Source: Nephrocerus scutellatus
Lineage: Eukaryota; Arthropoda; Insecta; Diptera; Pipunculidae
Length of the DNA: 64,000 bases
Assembly (NCBI GenBank): GCA_947095585.1
Contig: OX352761.1
Span: forward strand, 65,052,882 to 65,116,881
Direction of reading: 5' to 3'
Shown here: piece by piece, positions 53,775 through 64,000 of the stretch
Layout: each line of letters begins with the position of its first letter
Position numbering within the stretch: position 1 is the stretch's first letter
Program-made: the position numbers and the translations under genes
Notes under the pieces: generated by a model
Seen by the model: the letters and a program-made list of their open reading frames with translations, nothing else
The model's database searches: none
Told to the model about the DNA's origin: nothing

Positions 53775-56475
53775 TTACAAGATTTGTATGGGTGCCCCAC
53801 GACCCCGGAGCCGGATCACTCCCAAATATTTACAAAAAGTCTGGTCCATCGGACATACACTTGTGTATAAAATTTGAAGAAAATCGGGTACTTTTTTTTA
53901 TAAGATTTTTATGGATGCCCCCCCCCCGAACCCGTGGTCCGATTGCTCGAAAATATTTACAAAAAGTGTTGTCCATCGGAGATACACATGTGTATAAAAT
54001 TTGAAAAAATCGGATATTTTTTTATAGGATTTGTATGGTGCCTCCCGAAACCCCGGGGCCCGATCACTACCAAATATTTACAAAAAGTGTTGTCCATCAA
54101 ATATACCCGTGTCTATAAAATTTGAAGAAAATCGGGTACTTCTTTTTATAAAATTTGTATGGGTGCCCCGGGGTCCGTTCACTCCAAAATATTTACAAAA
54201 AGTGTTGTTCATCGGAGTAACATATGTATACAAAATTTGAAGAAAATCGAATACTTTTTTTTATAAGATTTGTATGGATGCCCACCAAACCCGAGGCCCG
54301 ATCACTCTAAATAATTACAAGAAGTGTTGTCCATCAAAGATACACATGTCCATAAAATTTGAAGAAAATCGGGTACTTCTTTTTATAAAATTTGTATGGG
54401 TTCCCCCCGACCACGGAGCCCGATCACTCCTAAATATTTACAAAAAGTCTGGTCCATCGGAGTTATACATGTATATAAAATTTGAAGAAAATCGGGTATT
54501 TTTTTTTTTATAAAATTTGTATGGGTACCCACCGACCCTGGGGCGCAATCACTCCCAAATATTTACAAAAAGTCTGGTCGATCGGAGATACATATGTATA
54601 TAAAATTTGAAGAAAATCGGATAGTTTTTTTTATAAGATTTGTATGGCCCCAAAATCACGGGGCCCGATCACTACCCAATTTTTACAAAAGTGTTGTCCA
54701 TCGGAGAGACACATGTGTATGCAAATTGAAGAAAATCGTTTTTTTTTATAAAATTGGTATGGTTGTCCCACAGACCCAGGGGCCAGGTCACTCCCAAAAA
54801 TTTACAAAAAGTGTTGTCCATCGGAGATACAAATGTATATAAAATTTGAAGAAAATCTGAAAGTTTTTTTTATAAGATGTGTATGGGTGCCCCACGACCC
54901 CGGAGCCCGATCACTATCAAATATTTACAAAAAATGTTGTCCATCGGAAAAACACATGAGTATAAAATTTGAAGAAAATCGGGTAGTTCTTTTTATAAAA
55001 TTAGTATTGATTAGTATGGGTGACCCCCGACCCCGGAGCCCGATCTCTTCCAAATTGTTATAAAAAAGTGTTTTCCATTGGAGATACAGATGTGTATAAA
55101 ATTTGAAGAAAATCGGGTACCTTTTTTAATAAGATTTGTATGGATGTCCCCGACCTCGGGGCCCGATCACCACAAAGATTTACAAAAAGTATTGTCCATC
55201 GGAGATAGAAATGTATATAAAATTTGACTTTTACTTTTTTTATAAGATTTGTATGGGTGCCCCCCGGAACCCGGGCTCCGATTGCTCCAAAATATTTACA
55301 AAAAGTTTTGTCCATCAGAAATACACATGTGTATACAATTTACAAAAAGTGTTGTCCATCGGAGATACACATGTGTATAAAATTTTAAGAAAATCGGAAA
55401 TTTTTTTATAAGATTTGTATGGTGCCCCCCGAAACCCCGGGGACCGATCACTTCCAAAATTTTACAAAAAGTGTTGCCCATCGGAGATACACATGTGTAT
55501 GCAAATAGAAAAAAATCGGGTACATTTTTTATAAAATTCGTATGGTTGTCCCCCGACCCCGTAGCCCGATCACTTCCAAATATTTACAAAAAGTCTGGTC
55601 CATCAGACATACACATGTGTATAAAATTTGAAGAAAATCGGGTACTTCTTTTTATAAAATTTGTATGGGTTCGAGGGGCACCCCGGAGTCCGTTCACTCC
55701 AAAATATTTACAAAAAGTGTTGTCGATCGGAGATAAACATGTATTTAAAATTTGAAGAAAATCTGATACTTTTTTTTATAAGATTTTTATGGGTGCCGAC
55801 CCCGGGGCACAATCACTTCAAAATATTTACAAAAAGTGTTGTCCATCAAAGATACACATGTCTATAAAATATGAAGAAAATCTGATACTTTTTTTTATAA
55901 GATTTGTATGGGTGTCCCCCGACCCGGGGCCCCATCACTTCCAAATATTTACAAAAAGTGTTATCCATGGGAGATACTCATGTGTATACAATTTGAAGAA
56001 AAGTGATTTTTTTTATAAAATTTGTATGGGTGCCCCTCGACCCCGGGGCCCGTTCAAACCAAATATCTACAAAAAGTGGTGTCCATCGGAGATACACATG
56101 TGTATAACATTTAAAGAAAATCGGGTACATTTTTTAATAAGATTTGTATAGGTGCCCCCCGACCCCGGGGCATGATCACTCCAAAACATTTACAAAAAGT
56201 GTTGTCCATCGGAGTTACATATGTATATAAAATTTGAAGAAAATCGAATACTTTTTTTATAAGATGTGTATGGGTGCCCTCCGACCCTGGGGCGCCAATC
56301 ACTCCCAACTATTTACAAAAAGTCTGGTCCATCGGAGATATACATGTATATAAAATTTGAAGAAAGCCGGTAATTTTTTATAAAAGTTCTTTTTATAAAA
56401 TTTGTATGGGTGCCCCTCGACCCCGGGGTCCGTTCACTCCAAAATTTTACAAAAACTGTTGTCCATCGGAGTTAC
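53775..56475 (-). repeat. Satellite 2, reverse array between inverted arms
   Basis: About 22 units in the same orientation as 43250-45075, with variable unit length (some units truncated, for example around 55330). It begins AAGATTTGTATGGGTGCC just after a second CACCATTACA (about 53770) and ends GGAGTTACAT just before TGTAATGGTG. Confidence 0.92.
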
Positions 56476-56477
56476 AT

Positions 56478-56680
56478 TGTAATGGTGTGGTTTTTCCCAA
56501 AGCAGTCTTTCCCTTGGCCAGTGTGTACGCCTAGCGGATGCGCCAGCTAGCTCGCCGGATTGGGGTGGGATCTTGGCCAATTAGCTGCCTGTACCATCAT
56601 AAATAAGTTTCATGCGTACACCTACCCCGCGACAAAATACGAACCCCCTTATGTCTAGCAACACCCGAACTCAACAATTA
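56478..56680 (-). repeat. Inverted LTR-like arm
   Basis: The minus strand ends in CACCATTACA at 56478. Above it are TATTTATGATGGTACAGGCA, CCACCCCAATCCGGCGAGCT and CCGCTAGGCGTACACAC, the diverged inverted counterpart of 53560-53704. No primer-binding site is present on this side. 56680-56975 has no recognised feature. Confidence 0.6.
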
Positions 56681-56971
56681 AATAACTAGACCTTTTTACT
56701 TTCCATTTCGTTTGTCGTTTATTTTTTTTCCAATTGAACTTAAACTAAACAAATTAGCCGATATATACCGGCAATTTACACCAATCGCAAAATCAATAAA
56801 TTCTATCAGATACGATGGCATACGAGCATCGTAGCCTACTGAATTTGTAAAGGCATTAGACAAATCGTCATTAAATGCAACGACGTATAATATATATAAC
56901 AATGTTGTAGCGATCTACATTCAACTAGGTGTCCAACTACTGTAACAATATGTATATACAATAATGTCAAG

Positions 56972-56978
<7 letters not shown>

Positions 56979-57022
<44 letters not shown>

Positions 57023-57300
57023 TACATATACTCATTTACAGGTGCGTACGTATTCGTAGCCGTGTAAGTATATAATTGCTAATTATCCTACAAAGAATGA
57101 GATAACATATATATGCATGTATATACTCATCTACAGGCGCATACGTATTCGCAGCCGAGAAACTATATAATTGGTAATTATCATATAAAGAATGAGCTAA
57201 TATCTATCTACCTATATATATACTCATATAAAAATGCATACGTTTTCGTAGCCGAGCAACTATATAATTGCTATCTATCATATAAATCGTCATCTAAGGT
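56979..57300. repeat. TA microsatellite and a 95-bp tandem repeat
   Basis: (TA)n at about 56979-57020. Three units follow at about 57043, 57137 and 57235 with GCATACGTATTCGTAGCCGA, CTATATAATTGCTAATTATC and AAAGAATGAG. Confidence 0.88.
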
Positions 57301-57359
57301 AATCCATATATAATATATAACTAAATGTAACTATATATATATATCAAAACGAGATGACG

Positions 57360-58180
57360 ACTGTGTATTCAACTATGAGTAATAAAGGTAGTTAATTCGA
57401 TTACTAATGTAAGTAACAACCATAAGCTACTGATAATTATATACTAATAGTAATGATATTAGCAGCAATGAGATAGATGTAATTAAACATGAGTAAATGT
57501 AATTAAATACGAGGGATATTAGTAGATAAGTAAATTATTAATGTAAGAGGTAATAATAACCTAGCGATAATAACAATAATCATAGTAATACGACTGCTAG
57601 CATTGATACAAACGTAGTGAAACCTAGTTTCTAGTATATAATATGATTACTAATCTAAGTAACATCAATGACCTAATATTAATAATATAGCAATAATAAT
57701 GATAGTAGTAAGCATATGAATGCAACTATATATGCGCAAAACTAATAGCTAAGTTGATTATTACTGCAAGAGATAACGATAGCCTAATTATAATAATGTA
57801 GTAATAATGACAATAATAATAGTAAAGGTATGAATGTAATTATATAAGCGTAGTGTTACTATATAATTTGATTATTAATGTAAGAGAAAGCTATAACCTA
57901 ATACTAATAATGTAGTGATTGTAACAATAATAGTAGTGAAGATATGAAAGTAATTATATAGGCGTAGTGATAATATATAATTTGATTATTAATGTAAGAG
58001 AAAGCTATAACCTAATACTAATAATGTAGTGATTGTAACAATAATAGTAGTGTAGACATGAAAGTAATTATATAGGCGTAGTGATAATATATAATTTGAT
58101 TATTAATGTAAGAGAAAGATATAACCTAATACTAATAATGTAGTGATTGTAACAATAATAGTAGTGTAGATAATCTAAAT
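57360..58180. repeat. AT-rich tandem repeat, 114-bp units
   Basis: The last three or four units (about 57740-58180) repeat at 114 bp: TATAATTTGATTATTAATGT, AAGAGAAAGCTATAACCTAA, TACTAATAATGTAGTGATTG, TAACAATAATAGTAGTG. Towards 57360 the units decay progressively, so the array grew or was homogenised at its right end. Confidence 0.85.
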
Positions 58181-59837
58181 GTAATTCAGCATGAGTAATT
58201 GCTAGTAGATGAGTTGATTTTTCTTTCAATTTAAGTAATATAACAGTTGGTAATGATATAAGTGTGCTTTATAATTAAGATAGTTAAGAGTAAATAGGTG
58301 TAACGCAAACAGGAAGCCTAATTGGGCAACAGCAATAATAAAATGATCGAATTGTAATTCTAAAGGTTGTTACAGGAAGGTACCGTTGATCAACAACATG
58401 TGTGGAAAATTTTTTCGGTGCTGATGATGACAAAATGTGAGGCAACCACTACGGGAATCCTGGTTTCCAGCCGGTAATGAAATTACATATATGACTCGGA
58501 TTACAACCTGTTGCCCCTCGTCATTTCCGGTAGTAACTAATACGGAAATAAGTTGCCACTTACTTCCAAACTGATTGGTGGTGTATACATGTTTTGTAAT
58601 GATATATATAAGTATTAATATAATGGCTTAGGCACTGCACTAAAGGAGTCAGATGCGACGTGCGGAAAGGCGGAACATTCTGCTAAATTTTGTGTCTGAT
58701 ACCACAGAGGCCGGGAATTGGGAAATTCCAATGACGACCGATAAATTGAACCACCCATACAGTATTGGCAGCGCCTTTCGATGATCACATCAGGTTCCTG
58801 GGTTCTCTTTTGGAAGTCTCTTGCTTGCGGATTGTTCAGGCTTGTAACGGAGTCCTCGTTGCGTTTGAGTTGAGACGTTCGGCCTGCGTTGTTTGCGCAC
58901 TAAAGGAGTTTCTCACTTTCCATTTCCTTTTTTTTCCCAGCTTTCCCGCACCGCGAAGCACCAGATAATGGCAACAGGTAAAATAAATATTTTGGGACAA
59001 TTACCCAGAGATAGAGAAGGGGCTCCTATGATGTTGAGGTTAGCGTGCCTTTAATTCTATTGGCAATCCTGACCGCGTGGCAAAACTGATCCTACTAGAT
59101 CCAGGCTATCCGGACATATACCCGGGTGTTTTAAATATATATTGGGTTAGTTTATTTTTCCTCCGATTTCCGCTGAATTGCACTGTTTCTGCACTTGATG
59201 GCCCCGATTCCCTAAAAATTTTGCTTTGTGACTTTGCTTACTTACTTACATATTTAATGTCTATAGGCGTTTCTGCCAATCTTACCTATCTCTGGTCTGT
59301 CCTTTTTTCGTTATTTTTTGTGTTTTCCCGATTTTTCCTTTCCTTCTTTAATATTATTATTAATTCTTATTTTTCGATTTTCCTTTCTGCTTTCCGCAGC
59401 CACAGCGTATCAATTTTATTTTCTCTTCTTATGCGTTCCGTCTTTCCGCTTCGAGTTCACTGCTTAGAAGAAAGCACAAAAATCCACGTACCCTGGCCAA
59501 TACTTCCTTCTGCCAGCACCAGCATATCATATAGTGTGTGTGAGCGAGGTGACTACACGTTTGCTCTAATCGCAATAAGTTTTTGTGCATGATGCAGGGT
59601 TGGGGATTTTTCGTGTATCTGCTGTCCATACGGTGAATTAGCACCATATCAATTCTTGAACAAATTTCATGTCGTAAAGACTTTTGCTCTGATCCGAGTT
59701 TTATTATTTTTTTTCCCAATTGACTTCGTGGTGCGATGTGTTTTTTTAGGCATGTGAAGTGTGGCGCTTTAAAATTGCACCGTTACAAAACAGATTTTTG
59801 GTGTAGTAATTAACTAGCCAAGAATCTGAAGGTGCTC
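58181..59837. other. Intergenic or 3' retroelement sequence without a recognised gene
   Basis: An open plus-strand frame at 59077-59592 (171 residues, Phe/Leu/Ser-rich) has no domain and overlaps pyrimidine-rich sequence. A pyrimidine tract at about 58920-58942 would be a purine tract for the minus-strand gypsy element and could mark its 3' LTR edge, but I could not find matching LTR ends. Confidence 0.35.
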
Positions 59838-61493
59838 TTAAGTTGCTTCCTTGCCGATATTAATTGGAAATATATCCTTTCCGTGAAAAGTGCCCAATAA
59901 CTTGCCGTTCATATCCTCCAGTATATAACAAGAATTACCCAGTTTAGTTTTTACTCTTGCTTTTAAGAACAGTGGTGCCAGTTTGGCGTTGAACCCTTTT
60001 TGTGCATTGCTCTGAGTGAAATTACGACGGAAGACTAACTGACCCTTTCCATACGTTATCGGTCGGGACCGCAAGTTATATATTCTAGAATTATTGTTAT
60101 ATTCGGTTTGCATGTTCTTTTTGGCTCTCTCACGAATTATATTTAGTTGGTCTCGATTTGCAATCCTCGTATCGACCCCTGACAGGAGGTCTAGTCTCCC
60201 AAGCAATTCATAGCTAGATCCATGTAGTAGCATGTTCTGCCCGAAAAGAAGGTAGTAAGGTGTACATATGATAGACTGATGTGTCAAGTTTCGGAGTGCG
60301 CAACTAATGCTGGACATATGTTCGTCCCAATCTGTTTGATCCGGTTTGATATACACTCGCAATGCAGCAATGACGGATCTATTAACCCTTTCAGACGCGT
60401 TTGCCTGGGGTGAATATAATGCTGTACATACATGTTTGATGCCGTAGGTGGTTAAGAACGCTTCGAATTCGTTAGACTTGAACTGTGATCCATTGTCAGA
60501 CACTAGTGTTTCGGGGACGCCAAACGTATGAAAGATTTTGTTTTGCAGGTACAGACAAATAGGTTTCGTCGTGAACTTCTTCAAGGGTTCCAGGAAGTGA
60601 AACTTGCTAAAGTGGTCCAGAACGATTAGTATTCCGACATTTCCGGACTTGGTCCTGGGGTATGGTCCTAACAGGTCAACGTATAACCGCTGGAATGGCC
60701 GGTCTGAGACCGTTTGTTGACCCATGGGAGGGCGGAGGACCCGATTTGGTGGCTTTGTGGTTCGACATGCTTCACTGGATAGGACGTACTTCCGGACTTG
60801 TTTATACAATTTTGGCCAAAACAGGTGACGTCGAATACGCACTAGCGTTTTGCCGATTCCTCCATGAGCTGCTGTCGGCGCATCATGAGCCCGTCGAATA
60901 ATTTCCTCCGTCAATTCAATAGGCACCCAAAGCTTCCATTGGTCAAGGTCCTGAGTACTGTCTATTGAGGATGGGTCCAGACGAATGTATACATAATCCC
61001 CCTCTACCTTTACGTTTGGGAGCTTGGATCGTTTCGTCGTGACCTCTTGCTTCAATAACGCATAGTCAGCGGAAGTAAATGCTGGAGAGGTTAAGTCAAT
61101 CTCTGGCCTAACGTCATTTAACCCGCAAATTTCGTCCGAGTAAACTCGCGATAGGGCATCCAGTACAACATTGGCTCTGCCACGACTATAACTTATGGAG
61201 AAGGTGAAGCATTGCAACTTTAGGGCCCATCTAGCCAGTCGACCGCTGAGATCGCTTTGCCTCATTAACCACTGAAGACTCGCATGATCTGTGATTACCA
61301 AAAATTCTTGGCCTTCAATGTATGCTCTGAATTTCTTTATAGCCAATACTGCTGCCAGGCATTCCTGTTCTGTCAACGAGTAGTTCCGTTGGGCCTTATT
61401 AAGTTTCTGCGACATATACGCTACTGGTACCTCCTCGCCATTATTGTTCCTCTGCGCTAATACTGCGCCTACCCCCTGTTGGCTTGCGTCACA
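59838..61493 (-). pseudogene. Ty3/gypsy RNase H and integrase
   Basis: Continuous frame after the stop at 61494. It starts CDASQQGVGAVLAQ (RNase H Asp), then YSLTEQECLAAVLAIKKFRA, ITDHASLQWLMRQ and ANVVLDALSR. In integrase the zinc domain reads HDAPTAAHGGIGKT and YVLSSEAC, so one expected Cys is Ser. The core has LYVDLLGPYPR (Asp), LVSDNGSQFK (Asp) and PQANASERVNRS (Glu). The C-terminal tail YGKGQLVFRRNF ... KLAPLF is normal. The last residues reach the stop at 59838. Confidence 0.9.
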
Positions 61494-62681
61494 TTATATT
61501 ATAAATGGGCGCTGGAAATCCGGATTCATTAACACAGGTGCCGAGGTCAGTTTTACTTTCAGTTCAACGAAAGCCTGTTGGGCCTCTGGTGTCCACGTAA
61601 ACCCTCCTGTCAGCGGGCTTGATACTTCTGCAAAGTTTGCGATGAATCGCCGGTACCACCCTGCCATTCCAAGGAATATTCGAAGCTGTCGAACTGTCGA
61701 TGGTGTGGGAAATTCAGAAATTGCGGACACTTTTTCGGGATCGGTCCTCAGTACTCCATCTCCAACTATGTAACCTAAGTATTTAACCTCTGTGAGGCAA
61801 AACTTGCTTTTGGATACGTTGATTGTGAGTCCTGCGCGCCTAGTGAGCTCAGCTAGTTCGGCCAGTAGTAAGACATGTACGTCGAATTTCTCGGATATTA
61901 GTAATAGATCATCCAAATAGACAAATACCTGTTCTCGCAGTCTATTAGGGATCACTTTATCCATTAACCTACACATAGTCTGTGGAGCGTTGCATAATCC
62001 GAACGGTATTACCTTGAACTGGTACAGAGGTCTCCCAGGTACCGTAAATGCTGTCTTTTCGCGGGAGTTTACTTCTAACGGGATCTGCCAGAACGCGTCC
62101 TTAAGATAAAGGCTGGAAATGAACTTGGCTTTGGGCAATCTGCTCAAAATGCCTTCAATGTGTCGTAATGGGTAGGCATCCTTTTCTGTGATTAAGTTTA
62201 CTTTTCGCGAATCCAAGCATAGACGAACCTTCCCCGGTTTCCTGACGAGTACCACAGGCGAGCTCCATGCGCTGGTGGATTCCTCTATTACACCCAGCTG
62301 AATCATTCGGTCGATCTCATTGTACATTAATTTTTCTATTGCAGGCGAAACCGGAAAGTGCCGTTGTTTGATCGGCTTGGCCTCTTTAACGTCAATTGTA
62401 TGCTCCAAGAGCGTAGTATTGCCTAATCCTTGCTTTTCAAATGATGGGAAGAGAAGTTTGACCTCCTCGAGTCGCCTGTGCTCATCTTGTGACAGTTGGT
62501 GATTGTTTGCGACGGGTTCCTCTTTATCTGTCTTATCTATATCCATACCAGCAATGATATTTGGTGCCAGTGAAAACTTCCGCCAGAAGTCGACCCCCAA
62601 ATAGAGGTTTTGCTTCAGGGAGGGTACTATAAACAGCTCGATTTCTCGAGTTTCATTTCGAAAAGAGATATCTACCTTCAA
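61494..62681 (-). pseudogene. Ty3/gypsy protease end and reverse transcriptase
   Basis: Begins with the C-terminal half of the protease (FLWRKF-like; LYLGVDFWRKFSLAP). RT follows: VVLVRKPGKVRLCLDSRKVN, FISSLYLKDAFWQIPL (Asp changed to Tyr-Leu-Lys context: SLYLKDAF), VIPFGLCNAPQTMCRLMD, the YLDDLLLIS catalytic box and LGYIVGDGVL. It ends GGFTWTPEAQQAFVELK and a TAA at 61494, with RNase H continuing in the same frame. The motif-A line has L in place of the usual D before LKDAFWQ, so activity is doubtful. Confidence 0.9.
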
Positions 62682-62924
62682 GCTGCCATTTACTGATTGG
62701 GGATTTCCAGCTGCAGTTTTAATGTCTTAACGGAATTAATTTATTTTCTGTGTTGATGCGAGGACCTCCCTAGCCAGGTCGGAGCCAATACAACTGATTG
62801 TTGCCCCGTAGTCCAACAATCCCATTACCACTCTATTTAAAAGCCGGACTTGGGCGAAAGGTCGTAGATCATCTTCCACTGATAGTATAGCCGAAACTAA
62901 ACGTCTTTGTGTCTCTTTTATCAA
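62682..62924 (-). pseudogene. Ty3/gypsy aspartic protease, N-terminal half
   Basis: VMGLLDYGATISCIGSDLA is the retropepsin active site with D-Y-G-A for the usual D-T/S-G-A. KIN and two stops at about 62736-62720 separate it from the protease C-terminal half, which continues in the same frame after NPQSVNGSLKVDIS. The protease is therefore interrupted in its middle. Confidence 0.8.
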
Positions 62925-64000
62925 ACTCTGGTAAGCTCGCCTACGTAGAGTAGGTCTCTTGGGAATCTTGAAGCTAACATCGATATTGTTAGGGCTGTTC
63001 CTGGGGTGTCAGGTGTTCTCCCGCATTTGGTATTATAATCATATGCACCGTCTTGATAAGAGTTGGTGATAAACTTATTGGTTACATCTGGCTGTAGATT
63101 TTCCTTTAGAGTAAGTCTTTTCGACATGTTTGTGGATGGTATTATTGGTTCCGAGGATTTGTCAGCGGATGTGGTCCCACATCCTTTTTCAAGTTTCCCT
63201 GATTCCCACATTTCAGACATTGAGGTCTATATGTATTAGCCACACCCGCAACAGAACACTCGTCTTTTTCACAGACAGTTTTGGTACCGATGTCCCGGTC
63301 TGCTACTGTTCCAGCAAACGGGAACGCTTAGCTGAGGTTTTCCCACCTCATTGACATCGGATTTTGGTTTAACAGCACATGTTCGTCATTTATTTCAGAT
63401 ATCTGTCTCCGAGGGTAAACCGCTCTTGTTACCGTAGGGGTCTTACAGAGATCCCCTATAAAACATTCATGTCGTCTGCATGATCTGCTGCGTTATTGTC
63501 TTGAATTCTAGATGTAATAGCTCGTGCCTAAGGTCGTGGCGTGAATTCCGTAATGTAGTCTTGATTAGCTCTGATTCAGACATGGGATCGTGTAAGCGGT
63601 CCATCAAGGTCGAAATGGAATTGAAGTACTCGTCAAAGCTTTCGTGGTCTTTTTGCTTTCGACTGCGAATGAGCTCACGAATGTCGAAATCCGTCCTCAA
63701 GTCTTTGTACTGCCGTCTCAAGGCTTCGCAAAGGTCCGCCCAATAGATCGTTCGTACATTCTTATGATACCTCCAGTTCGCGGGCTTTTCCACCGAAGAA
63801 CATGTGTGCGTGTTGACACAGGGCTACAAAGTCACAATTAAGCGACTGATGTGTTAGAGCTTGAATTCTATAGATAAATTCGTCTACTGAAATCCTATTC
63901 GGAGAGGCCTCAAAATGTAAATTCCAGCTTTGAACGATCTTGCAACCTTTTCTGAGTTTCCTCCAGTTTGGTGGTAATTACGTGTGAAGCTTCTTGTCGA
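62925..64000 (-). pseudogene. Ty3/gypsy gag (5' end outside the window)
   Basis: 63793-63467 encodes WADLCEALRRQYKDLRTDFD, IRSRKQKDHESFDEYFNSIS and RLHDPMSESELI, the capsid region. Above it, in other frames, are SVDEFIYRIQALTHQSLNCD and CQHAHMFFGGKA, the preceding capsid helices. Around 63290-63190 zinc-knuckle residues (CCGCG and CLKCGNQGNLKK-like) can be read. Several shifts are present. The start codon lies beyond 64000. Confidence 0.78.

Larger units (their letters stand above)
59838..64000 (-). mobile_element. Ty3/gypsy element with gag-pol, entering from beyond the window
   Basis: Minus strand from the window end: gag (64000-62960), protease (about 62924-62540), RT (about 62530-61700), RNase H (about 61500-61120) and integrase (to 59838). 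No env or chromodomain is seen. Pol is well preserved, while gag is more broken. The 5' LTR lies outside the window and the 3' LTR is not identified. Confidence 0.85.

Noticed and set aside
56836..57027. ORF with a Tyr/Ile run
   Set aside because: It is the TA microsatellite read through.
58181..59060. An LTR starting TGTTACAGG at about 58367 for the minus-strand gypsy element
   Set aside because: I could not find a matching outer end or a second copy, and the primer-binding-site-like TTGGCAGCGCC at 58762 points the other way.
59077..59592. 171-residue plus-strand ORF as a host membrane protein
   Set aside because: Phe/Leu/Ser-rich translation of pyrimidine-rich sequence, no recognisable domain, no splice or codon-bias support.

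Overview
This is insect nuclear DNA, most likely from a higher fly (Diptera). Almost all of it is nested, decayed transposable elements and satellite DNA. The fly call rests on the element mix (BEL/Pao, Ty3/gypsy including an errantivirus-like copy with an env remnant, several non-LTR retrotransposons, a Helitron, a rosa-like mariner), the AT-rich background and one well-preserved exon of a nicotinic acetylcholine receptor alpha-type subunit. No bacterial operon, rRNA, tRNA or CRISPR is visible. The tephritid-like flavour of the DD41D mariner is only a hint at the family.

Layout. 1-770: 3' end of a LINE (+). 771-4692: BEL/Pao element (-), cut off inside reverse transcriptase. 4862-5400: satellite 2. 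5440-7325: decayed LINE (+). 7309-11060: second, heavily decayed BEL/Pao element (-). 11060-13282: LINE pieces and unrecognised DNA. 13283-21981: composite LTR element (-) with matching LTRs, gag, RNase H and env remnants, swollen by a satellite-1 element, a MITE, a duplicated AT-rich block and a deleted Helitron. It appears to split a LINE whose second half lies at 22400-23310. 23569-23818: receptor exon (-). 23945-39680: satellite-1 territory (118-bp unit) containing a Ty3/gypsy element, a tandem duplicate of the whole locus reduced to a solo LTR, and a mariner. 39883-45075: two opposed satellite-2 arrays. 45084-49870: nearly full-length LINE (-). 50385-50822 and 53775-56475: more satellite 2, the second array lying between inverted LTR-like arms. 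51837-52310: frameshifted adhesion-GPCR fragment, followed by a 112-bp tandem repeat. 56690-58180: microsatellite and AT-rich tandem repeats. 59838-64000: Ty3/gypsy gag-pol (-), running off the window.

How it fits together. The only host coding sequence I trust is the receptor exon; the DNA around it behaves like heterochromatin or a very large intron. Two satellites dominate: satellite 1 (118 bp, with a 354-bp higher-order unit) and satellite 2 (about 120 bp, CCCGGG-rich). Several of their edges meet sequences sharing TGACAACGTCT with the Helitron end, which suggests that Helitron-like carriers spread them. Local history can be read from junctions: one 4-bp target duplication (GTAT) is seen at both the full gypsy copy and the solo LTR. 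A roughly 9.03-kb duplication offset and a recombinant solo LTR point to insertion, tandem duplication by unequal exchange, then LTR-LTR deletion.
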